Source of the DNA: CAVYGM01 sp963768025
GTDB lineage: Bacteria; Bacteroidota; Bacteroidia; Cytophagales; Spirosomataceae
Direction of reading: 5' to 3'
Assembly (NCBI GenBank): GCA_963768025.1
Contig: CAVYGM010000002.1
Coordinates: 62,001-126,000, forward strand
DNA length: 64,000 nt
Of the stretch, positions 53,825 through 64,000 are shown one piece after another. Below the pieces are notes generated by a model. That model had not been told where the DNA came from, did not search any database, and saw only the letters and a list, made by a program, of their open reading frames with translations. A program made the position numbers and the translations under genes. How positions within the stretch are numbered: the stretch's first letter is position 1; every line of letters starts with the position of its first letter.

Positions 53825-56800
53825 ATGCGCTTATTCTACGTTTTGCTGCTTTCCTGGATCCTGCCTTTTACGGCAGAAAGCCAGCCATCCAGGCCCCACT
53901 TTGATCAGCTCACCACGGCCGACGGGCTGCCCGAAAACTCTGCCTTTGCGCTTTTGCAGGATCGTCTGGGCTATGTCTGGATCGGTACACAGAGCGGACT
54001 TGTCCGGTACGACGGGCTTAAAATGACCACCTTCCAGTACGACCCCAAAGACCCCCACAGCTTCAAAGGACACTTTATCTATACCTTGCATGAAGACCAG
54101 AAGGGGGACATCTGGATTGGCAGTGACCAGGGACTGGCCGTCTATGAGAGAGCTAGCGGCCGATTCCTGGACTGTTCGCCAACGGGCAAAGAACGGTATG
54201 TTGAAAAAGATTACATATTTCTCATTCATGCCGACCAAAAAGGAAACATCTGGTCCATTGGAGCTACCCAGATCTCAAACACTTTACTACTGAGCCGGTA
54301 TCACCCCGCATCCAGGCGGTGGACCCACTACACCAGGGAATCAGCCAGCCGGCACGGGCTGAGCAACGCGGCTTTTCGGCCATTTACCCTTGCCAATTCC
54401 CCGGGTGATCCCTTTCCCAAACTTGGTTTCGTGGAAGATAAGGCGGGAAGAATATGGATCAGTACAGAGCCGGGTATGTCTGAAAGAAACAAGACATCGT
54501 TCTATCTATATGAGCCTTCGAAAGACAGATTCCTCCCTGTGTCGCCTAAGGCGGCACCCGGTGGGGCCGGGTTTGCCCAGGCAGGCGTTCCCTTTGCCGA
54601 CCGGAAGGGCTTCCTTTGGCTGCCCACGTATGGGCATGGCCTCTACCAGCTTGATCCCGCCACCCGCGCCATCCGCCGCCATTACCGCCATTCCCCAAAC
54701 ACCCCCACCGGCCTGAGCAGCGATTCGGTCCGCTTGGTGTACGAGGACAGGCAGGGGGGGATTTGGGTGTCCACCCAGCAGGGCCTTGACCGCATCAACC
54801 CCGGCACCCGGCAAATCACCCATTTTGCCCACGACCCCCTCGATCCTGCCACACCCATTGCTTCAGTCATGGATCCGCTGGCCGAATCGGCTACCGGCGA
54901 GCTGTGGTTCATCTCCGCCAGAGGACTCTGCTTCTATGATCCCAAAACCAGGAAGTTTGTCCGCTACCCTACGGATATTGAACAGCCGGACGTTTTCTCC
55001 AAAGGCTTAAATGTTGTGTCTTTTCTCATTGACCGGACAAATTCAGTCTGGACAGGTAGCTGGGGACAGGGGATTTTTAAACAACGGGGGTCCACTCGAT
55101 TCGGAGCCATCCCGCAGCAGCCCCCTTTCCCCGGCGGTCTTTCCACGAAGGCTGTAAACGTGACGTATGAGGCTCCTTCTGAACCCTCCATCCTCTGGAT
55201 CGGCACCCAAAAAGGGCTCGAGCCGCTACGATCGGAAAACGGGGCGATTCACCCGTTACTCACCTGATCCCGACGATCCTGCCACGCTCGCCCCCGGCGC
55301 CGTAACCGCCATTGTGGAAGATGCCCAGCAGAACCTCTGGGTAGGGACAAACAACGGCCTATGCCTGCTGAACCGAAAAACGGGGCGGTTCACCCGTTTC
55401 CTTCCCAACCCGAAAACGGGCAAGGGGTTAAGTAATAAGCGCATCCGCTCACTGGCGCTGTCCAGAACGGGCAAACTTTGGATCGGGACAAGCGCGGGGC
55501 TTAATTCTCTGGACCCGGCGACCAATCAATTCACAGCCTATTTCAAGGCCGACACGATGCACGCGCCCCCACTCTACGCGTTCCTCCGGCGGCTGAGCCG
55601 TCCCGAAAGGCAGATCGCAGCCATACTGCGACCGGGAGATGGTGTGAAGGCCGTCCAGTTATTTACCCTTTCCAGGGCTACAAGGCTCGCTGTCTCTTCC
55701 ATGGGAACACTATCTGAGTCAACTAACTTTGACTACGGGTGGATTGAAAACGAAAAGGGGGAGAAGGTCTGGCAGCAGACCTATGCCAAGAGCCGCTATG
55801 CGGGAGGGGCATTCTTTCTGCGCTTTCAGGCCGATACGCTTACGCTGCCAGCGGGTCGCTACCAATTACGCTATGCAAGCGATGGGGTAGATAACTATGG
55901 CAACTGGACGTACCCTGCCCCCGACGAACCGGAGCTGTGGGGTATTCAGGTACTGACGACAACCCCTACCGAAAGCGATTCCCTGGCCCGCTTGGCTAAG
56001 GAATGGGTCTACAACGGCCTGACCTCCTCAGCCATAACCGGATTAACGGAGGACTCCCAGGGGCGGCTATGGGTCGGTACAAGTGCCGATGGACTCAACC
56101 GGTTAGACCCCGGAACAGGAAAGTTCACCCACCTCTATGACCTGTTGAATGGCTTTATCTCTGTTCCGGTGATTTATGAGGACAGGCAACACCGCCTGTG
56201 GGCGGGTGACTATCTCCAGGGTCTTTTCCTAATTGACCCGGTAAGGGGGGTTGGCAAGCGCTATTCCACCGCCGACGGTCTGCCCAGTAACAGCGTGGTC
56301 GGTATTGTCTCCGATGTTCAGGGGCAGCTGTGGCTCAGTACTTTTAACGGCTTGTCCCGCTTCAATCCCGCAACGGGGCGCTTCCATAACTTCTCCCTAA
56401 AAGACGGCCTGGAAGGGGTTATTTTTAGGAGGAAATCCAGCCTGTCAGCAGACGGGCACCTTTTCTTTACGGGAGTTCACGGCATTACCACCCTTGATCC
56501 GAAGGATATTCTCGAAGACACCTACCCCCCCAGGGTGGTCCTCACGGGTTTGTCCATTTTCAGTCAGAGGGCAGAGATCGGCCCCGGCCTTCCTTTATCT
56601 ACCGATGTATCCATTGCACAGAAAATTGAGTTGAACCACGACCAGAACGAGATAACGCTTTCGTTCGTTGCCCCGCACTTCACCCGTGCTGATGAGATCA
56701 CCTATACCTACCGGTTGGATGGGTACGACAGGCAATGGATCCCGGCCAGCCCTGCCCGCCAGGCCCGCTACACGGCTCTGCGGCCGGGCACTTACACCTT

Positions 56801-57851
56801 CCGGGTCAAAGCCGCCAATGCCGACGGGGTTGTAAGTGAGAAAGATACCACGATTCAGGTTCGGATTCATCCACCCTGGTGGCAAACCTGGTGGGCATAC
56901 AGCCTGTACGCTATACTGGTTGCAGGGTCCATTTGGAGTTTCATTGCCTACCGTTCGCGTAGCCTGAGGCGGGAAAACCGGATTCTGGAAGAAAAAGTAT
57001 CCCTGCGCACCAATCAGCTGCAGAGGAAGTCTTCGGAATTGGAAACCTCCCTCCATACCCTCCAATCCACCCAATCCCAGCTCATCCAAAAGGAAAAACT
57101 AGCCAGCCTGGGCGAGCTCACGGCAGGCATTGCCCACGAGATCCAGAACCCTTTGAACTTCGTCAACAACTTCTCGGAGGTAAGCACCGAACAAGTGGAC
57201 GAGCTGGAAGCCGAGCTGGAAACCGGAAATGTTGCCGAGGCGAAAGCCATCACTGACAGACCTGCGCGACAACCTGCAAAAGATCCACCACCACGGCCGC
57301 CGGGCCGACGCCATCGTGCGGGGCATGCTCGAGCACGCCCGCGCCAGGCCCGGCGAGAAGGCAGCCCACCGACCTCAACGCCCTGGCCGACGAGTACCTG
57401 CGCCTGGCCTACCATGGTCTACGAGCTAAGGACAGTGCCTTCAACTGCGAGCTCGTCACGGATTTTGATCCGAACTTGGGTAAGGTGGAGGTAGCCCCCT
57501 CGAGCTGGGGCGGGTGCTGCTTGAACCTGTTCAACAACGCCTTCTACGCCGTGCGGCAGCGGGCAGTGCTGGCCGACCAGGCATATACGCCTACCGTCTG
57601 GGTGAGTACCCAGCGGACGGACGGCAAGGTAGAAATAGAGGTGCGCGACAACGGCACGGGCATGCCGCCGGAGGTGGCAGAGAAGATTTTCCAGCCCTTC
57701 TTCACCACCAAACCCACGGGCGAGGGTACGGGGCTGGGACTGTCGCTGAGCTATGATATCGTGACGAAAGGCCACGGCGGGGTCGTTGCGGGTGGAGTCG
57801 TGCGCGGGGGAGGGGACGGAGTTTTTGGTGACACTACCCACAAAACCTTAA
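53825..57851 (+). CDS. Histidine kinase 3: propeller sensor with inserted domain, frameshifted
   Basis: Reg_prop/Y_Y_Y kinase, about 1,340 residues repaired. Signal peptide MRLFYVLLLSWILPFTAESQ. First ORF to 55267, then a shift near 55,215 into the frame that runs to 57494. Between propeller blades a separate beta domain is inserted (about 55,690-55,960: STNFDYGWIENEKGEKVW, AGGAFFLRFQADTLTLPAGRYQLRYASDGVDNYGNW, PDEPELWGIQV). Y_Y_Y: YTYRLDGYDRQWIPASPARQARYTALRPGTYTFRVKAAN. Helix WWAYSLYAILVAGSIWSFIAY and transmitter follow, nearly identical in DNA to kinase 2 around the membrane segment. Further indels at about 57,250, 57,360, 57,500 and 57,785; the natural stop is the TAA at 57849-57851 (EGTEFLVTLPTKP). 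Kinase 4 starts 2 nt later, so the two are coupled. Confidence 0.82.
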
Positions 57852-57853
57852 TC

Positions 57854-59869
57854 ATGACTCCTGTGAAAAAAGCTCTCTTTTTACTCGTGCTAATCACACT
57901 GCCTTACTTTGGATTAGCCCAGCAAATCCAATTTAGAATCGATAGCCTAAAAAAGGAGCTGTTAAAGCCCCAGGCCGATACCACCCGCGTTTGGACGCTC
58001 TATTTCTTATCCCAATTATACGCGGTCTGCCAACTAGACTCATCGATTAGTTATTCCCATAAAACCCTTGACTTGGCTAAGGCTGTTAACTTCAATGAAG
58101 GTATTCAGTGGGGAAAATTCAGGGTGGCCAGCAGCCTATCCGAGCGCAATATTCCCAGAAGCATGGCGATGTTTTATGAAATACTTAAGCAAAACCAAGG
58201 CTCTGATTCAAATATGAAAGAGCGTGAAGTTGACTGCAACTACATGATAGGCATGCTGTATTCTTATTTAAGAAATGCCAAACAAGCCGTTTACCATTTA
58301 AAGCTTGCTCGTAAAATGGAACTGCAACATAAGCCAAGAAAAGAATTAATTGCTTCATGTGACCGGGAAACTGGTGGGGCTTTCCTCTTTTCTAATCAAT
58401 CAGACTCGGCCCGTTTTTACCTGTCCCGAGCCGTTAAAGAAAATCCTGGTTTATCTCAATCTCCTACTTATCTGTTTTATAGAGGTGGGGCCGAAATTGA
58501 GCGAGACCCCGCCCTTGCCTTACAGTATCTTCGAAAGAGTTTTCAACTGGCCCATCAATCGGATGATTTGCGGATACTGAGTTTTTCCTGTCGCCGGCTT
58601 AGTGATTTCTATCTGACTCATACTTCTCACCTTGATTCCGCTATTTACGTGGCTAAGATAGGGTTACAAGCCGCTCAGACTATGACCCTTCACCGGGGGA
58701 TCTACTACAACGGGTTGGTGCTAGCGGAATCATACAAACGCCTACATGTCATTGACAGCGCTAATAAGTACCAGACGCTGATGCTGGCCATTAGGGATTC
58801 GATATTTGGTATAGAAAAGTTCAATGAAATCCAGACAACTGTTATTGAGGAGCAACAGCGCATTCAGACATTAGAGGATGAGAAAAGCCGTATCAAAGTA
58901 TTTGGCTTAACGGCCTTGTTAGCAGGGTTGTTCATCATTGCGGGGATTCTTTACCAAAACAACCGCCAAAAACAAAATGCCAATGCACTACTACAAAAAC
59001 TTAATGCGGAGGTTATTTCACAAAAAGAAGAAATCGAAGCCCAACGAGATAATCTTGAACAGACCTTGGACATCCTGCAATCCACCCAAACCCAGCTCAT
59101 CCAGAAGGAAAAGCTGGCCAGCCTGGGCGAGCTGACGGCGGGCATCGCCCACGAGATCCAGAACCCGCTGAACTTCGTCAACAACTACTCGGAAGTGAAC
59201 GTGGAGCTGATCGAAGAGCTGCAAGAAGAAGTCGAAAAAGACAACAAGGAAGAAGTAAAGGCCATCCTGGCCGACCTGCGCGACAACGAGCGCAAAATCC
59301 ACCACCACGGCCGCCGGGCCGACGCCATCGTGCGGGGCATGCTCGAGCACGCCCGCGCCACGCCGGGCGAGCAAGGCAGCCCACCGACCTGAACGCCCTG
59401 GCCGACGAGTACCTGCGGCTGGCCTACCAAAGCGCCTACGCGCCAAGGACAGTGACCTTCGAGTGCGAGCTCATCACCGACTTTGACCCCAACCTGGGCA
59501 AGGTGGAGGTGGCGCCCCAGGAGCTGGGGCGGGTGCTCTTGAACCTGTTCAACAACGCCTTCTACGCCGTACGGCAACGGGCGATGCTCGTCGCCGACCA
59601 GACCTACACGCCCACGGTCTGGGTGAGTACCCACCGGCTGGACGGACAAGGTCGAAATCGAGGTGCGCGACAACGGCACGGGCATGCCGCCGGAGGTGGC
59701 GGAGAAGATCTTCCAGCCCTTCTTCACCACCAAGCCCACGGGCGAGGGCACGGGGCTGGGGCTGTCGCTCAGCTACGACATTGTGACCAAGGGCCATGGC
59801 GGGGCGTTGCGGGTGGAGTCGTGCGTGGGGAAGGGGACGGAGTTTTTTATCACCTTACCTACTATTTGA
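57854..59869 (+). CDS. Histidine kinase 4: TPR sensor, frameshifted in the transmitter
   Basis: Sensor kinase of about 670 residues with a TPR-like helical sensor instead of a propeller. The ATG at 57854 gives the signal peptide MTPVKKALFLLVLITLPYFGLAQ. Helical repeats span residues about 30-320 (MIGMLYSYLRNAKQAVYHLKLARKM; ALQYLRKSFQLAHQSDD; LDSAIYVAKIGLQAAQ). Membrane helix VFGLTALLAGLFIIAGILY (about 355-375), coiled coil QKEEIEAQRDNLEQTLDILQSTQTQLIQKEKLASLGEL, H-box His433 in GIAHEIQNPLNFVNN. The sensor and H-box are in one frame to about 59,375; indels at about 59,375, 59,436 and 59,645 break the ATPase part (ELGRVLLNLFNNAFYAV, DNGTGMPPEVAEKIFQPFFTTKPTG), which ends EGTEF-like at 59869 (KGTEFFITLPTI). 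No partner regulator is adjacent. Confidence 0.83.
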
Positions 59870-59872
59870 GCC

Positions 59873-61855
59873 ATGAAACGACTCCTGCTGATCGTGTTTA
59901 CGGCCGCCGTCCTAATCTGCCACGCCTTTGGACAAAACAAGTATACGGACAGCCTCAGAAACGAGCTTACTCACACCCGGCAGGACACCAGTCGGGTGCT
60001 GCTGCTGGCCGAACTGGCCTTTTTGAATTCCAGATCCTCGACCGACACCAGCGAGGTGCTGGCCCGGCAGGCCCTGCGGCTGGCTCGCACCCTGGGGTAT
60101 TCGAAGGGAGAGGGCCGGGCCCTGTGGTCTTTGGGTATCTCTTTCAGGGCCCGGGGCGAGCTCCCGCAAGCCATGGAAAGTGCCCTGCGGGCCCTGCGCA
60201 TAGCCCGGTCAGTGGGGGACCGAAAAGGGGAAGCACTGGCGCTCAATTCCGTGGGACTGGTCTATAATAATTTGACAGACAGACGGCAGGCGCTTGACTA
60301 CTACCGGCAGGCCCGGAAGGTATACGAATCCATGGGGGACCGGGAAGGGGTGGCCTGGGAGCTTTCGAACATGTCTGATATCTACATCAGTTTGAATCTT
60401 TTGGACTCAGCCCAACTAGTGAATGAGCAATCCTTCGAGATGTTCAGGACCTTGCCCGAAACTCACATCAAGTCCGGTATTACGACGTCACTAATATGGA
60501 AGTTTGGACGGATTCAATTTGCGAGGGGAAATACGGCCAAGGCCCTCTCTTTCTATCGTGATGCTCTGATAATGAGTCGTGTGGATAATAACTTATTGAG
60601 TCGCATTAACATTTTAATCAATATGGCCGAAGCTTTCCAGCGGCTCGGGCAAGCCGATTCCAGTCTGCACTACGCCCGCATGTCCCTGGGCACCAGCTTG
60701 CAATTGAAAAGGGTAAATGTAAGCTATGTAAGTGAATTACTGGCCGAACTCTACAAGGCCCGCAGTATTCTGGACAGTGCCTACTACTTTCAGGAAATGA
60801 CCACGAAGGCGGTTTCCGCCACCTATGGTCCGGAAAAAGTACAGCAGTTGCAGCGGCTGGTGTTAGAGGAGCAGCGGCGCCAGCAGGAGCAGGAGGAGGT
60901 TCAGAGGAGCTACCAAAACCGGGTGCAGTTTTTCTCCCTCTTGGCCAGCTTGATGGTAGTGATACTCATAGCCTTTATTCTGTACTGCTACAATCAAAAA
61001 CAACAAAAAGCAAATCTGCTTTTGTCACAGCAAAAAAGAACAGTAGAGGGTACCTTATCAGAGTTAAAATCCACCCAATCCCAGCTCATCCAGAAGGAAA
61101 AGCTAGCCAGCCTGGGCGAGCTGACGGCGGGCATCGCCCACGAAATCCAGAACCCACTGAACTTCGTCAACAACTACTCGGAGGTGAACGTCGAGCTGAT
61201 CGAAGAGCTGGAAGCGGAAGTGGAAAAAGGAAATCAAGGAGGAAGTAAAGGCCCTGCTGGCCGACCTGCGCGACAACGAGCGCAAGATCCACCACCACGG
61301 CCGCCGGGCCGACGCCATCGTGCGTGGCATGCTTGAGCACGCCCGCGCCACACCGGGCGAGAAGGCACCCACCGACCTCAACGCCCTGGCCGACGAGTAC
61401 CTGCGGGTGGCCTACCATGGTCTACGAACGAAAGACAGCGACTTCCAGTGCGAGCTCATCACCGACTTCGACCCCAACCTGGGCAGAGTACTCGTAGCTC
61501 CCTCGGAACTAGGGCGGGTGCTCTTGAACCTGTTCAACAACGCCTTCTACGCCGTGCGGCAGCAGGCGGTGCTGCTAGCTGACCAGACGTATGCGCCCAC
61601 CGTATGGGTGAGTACTCACCGGCTAGACGACAAGGTGGAGATTAGAGTTCGCGACAACGGTACGGGTATGCCCGACGGAGGTAAAAGCGAAGATCTTCCA
61701 GCCCTTCTTCACCACCAAACCCACGGGCGAGGGCACGGGGCTAGGGCTGTAGCCTGAGCTACGACATCGTCACTAAGGGTCACGGAGGGGCGCTGCGGGT
61801 GGAGTCGTGCTTGGGGCAGGGGACCGAGTTCATAGTGGGACTACCGACTAACTAG
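59873..61855 (+). CDS. Histidine kinase 5: TPR sensor, frameshifted in the transmitter
   Basis: Last kinase of the array, about 660 residues, starting 3 nt after kinase 4. Signal peptide MKRLLLIVFTAAVLICHAFGQ. TPR repeats are clearer than in kinase 4 (ALWSLGISFRARGELPQAMESALRALRIARSVGD; ALNSVGLVYNNLTDRRQALDYYRQARKVYESMGD; ILINMAEAFQRLGQADSSLHYARMSL). Membrane helix FFSLLASLMVVILIAFILYCY, H-box His423. The first frame ends near 61,230 (EVEKGNQGG in place of EVEKGNKEE); the second (61320-61675) holds DLNALADEYLRVAYHGL, LGRVLLNLFNNAFYAV and DNGTGMP; a further change near 61,675 and 61,755 leads to GHGGALRVESCLGQGTEFIVGLPTN and TAG at 61853. DNA from the H-box onward is nearly identical to kinase 4. 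Confidence 0.83.
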
Positions 61856-61973
61856 CCTTCTTTTCACACCTTTTTTGTTTCAAAAATGATTTGATTAGAA
61901 TAATTATGAAAAGTATAAATTTTTCAATACTTTTCTACCCAATTTTCCCCAATCTACTTTAATCCAATCCATT

Positions 61974-63011
61974 ATGAAAATGTTCTACAGAGTGCTTTTT
62001 GTAGCAGCCTCGCTGACCATTGTGTTAGCGTGCTCAGAAAATCAGTTCAGTGAAGATACCATGCCACTTAAAAGCCCCACTTCCGCCCGATTAGGAGAGG
62101 GTGGAGCAGAAGATCGTTGTGCCACGATGAAGGTGTTGGAAGCAAAACTAGCCGAGGATCCTGGCTTGGCCCAGGCTATGGATGCCATCGAATCCCAAAC
62201 CCAGCGTATAATGGATCTTCAGAAGCTAGGTAAGCCGGGCAGCACTGACGATGGTGGAACCACTGACCCCTCGTTTACTATTAAGATCCCGGTATACGTA
62301 CACGTAGTATATAACACAAGCGATCAGAACATTAGTAATGCCCAAATTCGGTCGCAGATTACTGTCTTAAATAAAGATTTTAGAGCGCGGAATCAGGATA
62401 GGCATAATGCTCCGGACGAGTTTAAAGGATTGATCGATGATTTTAATATTCACTTTACGTGGAATAACGATAACCTTATTCGGAAATCCTCTACCAGGGA
62501 ATCGTGGGGTACAAAGGATGATGTAAAATTCTCCAAGAGAGGGGGTTCCAGCGCCGTACCCGGCTACCTGAATATCTGGGTGTGTAATATCGGGGATGGA
62601 ATCCTGGGCTATGCACAGTTTCCGGGTGGCCCGGCCAAAACCGATGGAATAGTTGTTGGTCCCGAATTTTTCGGTAGCAGCGCCTTGGCAAGTGGTTACT
62701 TTGCGGCTCCCTACGATCTGGGACGCACTGCTACGCACGAGGTTGGACACTGGCTCAACCTGCGCCACATATGGGGCGATGGTGGCTGCCGTGTGGATGA
62801 TCGTGTAGCGGATACCCCTGGATCCAATGGCCCTAATTTCGGTTGTCCGGCTTATCCGACCGTTCGGTGTGGGAATAATAACATGACCATGAATTACATG
62901 GATTATACCGACGATAGCTGCATGTACATGTTCACTACCGGACAAAAGGCTCGTTCACGAGCCCTATTTGCCCCCGGTGGGCCACGGGCTAATTTTGTAC
63001 CGGCAAGCTGA
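61974..63011 (+). CDS. M43-family (pappalysin-like) zinc metalloprotease lipoprotein
   Basis: A 345-residue secreted protease of peptidase family M43. Type II signal peptide (MKMFYRVLFVAASLTIVLACSEN, lipobox VLAC), so it is probably anchored at the outer membrane or surface. The domain starts IKIPVYVHVVYNTSDQNISNAQIRSQITVLNKDFR, a hallmark of the family. Zinc site HEVGHWLNLRHIWGD (first His at residue 255), followed by DTPGSNGPNFGCP and the Met-turn MTMNYMDYTDDSCMYMFTTGQ. The propeptide region (about 35-95) is helical. It follows the kinase array after an AT-rich gap of 118 nt, so it probably has its own promoter, and is closed by a terminator. Substrate unknown. Confidence 0.93.
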   Translation: MKMFYRVLFVAASLTIVLACSENQFSEDTMPLKSPTSARLGEGGAEDRCATMKVLEAKLAEDPGLAQAMDAIESQTQRIMDLQKLGKPGSTDDGGTTDPSFTIKIPVYVHVVYNTSDQNISNAQIRSQITVLNKDFRARNQDRHNAPDEFKGLIDDFNIHFTWNNDNLIRKSSTRESWGTKDDVKFSKRGGSSAVPGYLNIWVCNIGDGILGYAQFPGGPAKTDGIVVGPEFFGSSALASGYFAAPYDLGRTATHEVGHWLNLRHIWGDGGCRVDDRVADTPGSNGPNFGCPAYPTVRCGNNNMTMNYMDYTDDSCMYMFTTGQKARSRALFAPGGPRANFVPAS

Positions 63012-63032
63012 TAGGGTACCAGTAATCCCTAC

Positions 63033-63062
63033 AAGGTCTTTCCGAAAGGAGAGGCCTTTTTT
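63033..63062 (+). terminator. Intrinsic terminator
   Basis: An 11-bp stem (AAGGTCTTTCC with GGAGAGGCCTT, two G-U pairs), GAAA tetraloop and a T tract, 21 nt after the M43 gene. Confidence 0.85.
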
Positions 63063-63101
63063 ATTTTTTCATGAATCAAGAAACCTATACTTCGGATAAG
63101 T

Positions 63102-64000
63102 TCAGGGTTTCAGCCATTTCACAAACCAGTCTACGGCGGCTTGCAGGGCTTCGGGCTTCACCAGATGGCCGGTGTCTTTTTGGAGGTAGACCTTGAATCT
63201 ATCGGCGGCTCCGGCGCTTTTGTACGCCTGCTCCGTAGGCGTAATACAATCCAACAGGCCGGGGAGGGGCGTGCGGGCATCGGAATCGCCATTGATTACC
63301 AGCAGGGGTCGGGGAGCGATGAGCGGTACCATCACGGGCCCATCAAACCGGGTGTAGATGCCGGGTACCACCCGGTCGTAGAAGGACCGGATAAAGGCGG
63401 CGTCCGCCTTGCCTGCGCCCACCTCTTTGGCCGCTTCGTCCACGGCTGCCTGAAAGGTACCTACCCGCGACATCCACATCTCGTGTTCCAGGGCCCAGCC
63501 GAAACTCTGCACCCCAATCATGGGCACGGCCACGGCAATCCGGGGGTCCACCGCGGCGGCCAGGTAGGTTTCCATGCCGCCTTTGGAAAAGCCCGTCATG
63601 CCCAGACGGGTAGCGTCCACGTCGGGCCGTGTTTGGAGGTAGTCTACCAGCCGCATCAGGTCCCATACGGTGTCGTACAAGAAGGGACGTCCTTTGCCGG
63701 TTCGGTAGGTTTCCAGCATAGCGGCCACGTATTGGGTAGCCCCGGTGCTGGTTTGACGCTCGCCGTGGTAGCGTCCGTCGATGGAGATGGCCACGAACCC
63801 AAGTCCGGCCAGGGTTTTCAATACCGGCAATTGCCCTTCTTTGGTTCCACCCGTACCCGATAGCACTACCACCACGGGCCGACGCCCGCTGGCTGCTTTT
63901 TTGAGCAGAATCCCCGGCACTCGTTGCCCCTGCTCGGAGGCGTAGGTGAAATGTTCGTAAAGGAAGCCGTCCAGCTCGGGAAGTACCTTCACCTCCGGTG
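63102..64000 (-). CDS. Alpha/beta hydrolase (dienelactone hydrolase/acyl esterase-like), 5' end outside window
   Basis: C-terminal about 300 residues of a serine hydrolase that runs off the right edge; the apparent Met at 63992 is an internal GTG, since the frame stays open with TGGEV before it. Seen: PVVVVLSGTGGTKEGQLPVLKTLAGLGFVAISIDGRYHGER (oxyanion and cap entry), DVDATRLGMTGFSKGGMETYLAAAVDPRI with the nucleophile Ser in GFSKGG, NGDSDARTPLPG with the acid, and DTGHLV with the catalytic His. This arrangement resembles the acetyl-xylan esterase/dienelactone hydrolase groups, often secreted in Bacteroidota; the signal sequence would lie outside the window. Its substrate cannot be named. It converges with the M43 gene. 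Confidence 0.88.
   Translation of the reverse strand, partial: PEVKVLPELDGFLYEHFTYASEQGQRVPGILLKKAASGRRPVVVVLSGTGGTKEGQLPVLKTLAGLGFVAISIDGRYHGERQTSTGATQYVAAMLETYRTGKGRPFLYDTVWDLMRLVDYLQTRPDVDATRLGMTGFSKGGMETYLAAAVDPRIAVAVPMIGVQSFGWALEHEMWMSRVGTFQAAVDEAAKEVGAGKADAAFIRSFYDRVVPGIYTRFDGPVMVPLIAPRPLLVINGDSDARTPLPGLLDCITPTEQAYKSAGAADRFKVYLQKDTGHLVKPEALQAAVDWFVKWLKP

Noticed and set aside
46636..61855. Hybrid two-component (HTCS) system
   Set aside because: The kinases have Reg_prop/Y_Y_Y or TPR sensors, but none carries a receiver or AraC-type HTH, and no polysaccharide-use locus is next to them.

Overview
The window reads as chromosomal DNA of a Bacteroidota species, most likely order Cytophagales (Spirosoma/Dyadobacter-like; genus not resolved). 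The basis is established family knowledge: PorX (the PglZ-fused response regulator of the type IX secretion system), KdsB, TIGR02757, DUF4905-like and DUF6089-like proteins, PadR with PspC/GIN-domain genes, Reg_prop/Y_Y_Y histidine kinases, and promoters of the form TTG-N20-TAnnTTTG. I see no rRNA, tRNA, CRISPR array, phage or insertion sequence.

Layout. 0.2-15.1 kb: one giant secreted repeat protein of about 4,940 residues (25 DUF11 repeats, an internal non-repetitive domain, 10 Ig/cadherin-like repeats, a C-terminal module), broken by a frameshift at about 11.9-12.0 kb, followed by a smaller DUF11 protein (15.3-17.0 kb). 17.1-21.1 kb: a PadR - PspC/GIN - GIN envelope operon behind a consensus Bacteroidetes promoter. 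21.2-31.5 kb: single genes, including a degenerate nucleotidyltransferase, an outer-membrane barrel, a thioesterase, a sialidase-like protein, an MFS transporter, a VOC protein, a sulfatase, a UPF0158 protein, a ThuA-domain protein and a slipin. 31.6-34.1 kb: porX and kdsB on the minus strand. 34.1-36.8 kb: a tight plus-strand operon (DUF4905-like, LysM, 69-residue membrane protein, TIGR02757). 37-46.6 kb: a TPR-TM-HTH regulator, a DPP-IV-like peptidase, a rearrangement scar (truncated cyanophycinase-like ORF abutting a kinase tail), a zinc metalloprotease and a DUF418 membrane protein. 46.6-61.9 kb: five tandem histidine kinases sharing one nearly identical transmitter module, fused to propeller sensors (three) or TPR sensors (two). 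62-64 kb: an M43 protease lipoprotein and a partial alpha/beta hydrolase.

Quality caveat. About ten genes outside the kinase array, and all five kinases, carry apparent single-base indels: domain homology continues in another frame. They cluster in near-identical repeats but also occur in unique genes, so sequencing or assembly error is the default explanation. I give whole-gene spans and say where the frame changes.

Main points for a second look: the kinase array and its stray 3' fragment at 42.1 kb; an A/B chimeric repeat exactly at the giant gene's frameshift; a 24-bp identical element at the same distance upstream of two unrelated membrane/envelope genes; and strong enrichment of the palindrome GGTACC across the window, except inside the kinase array.
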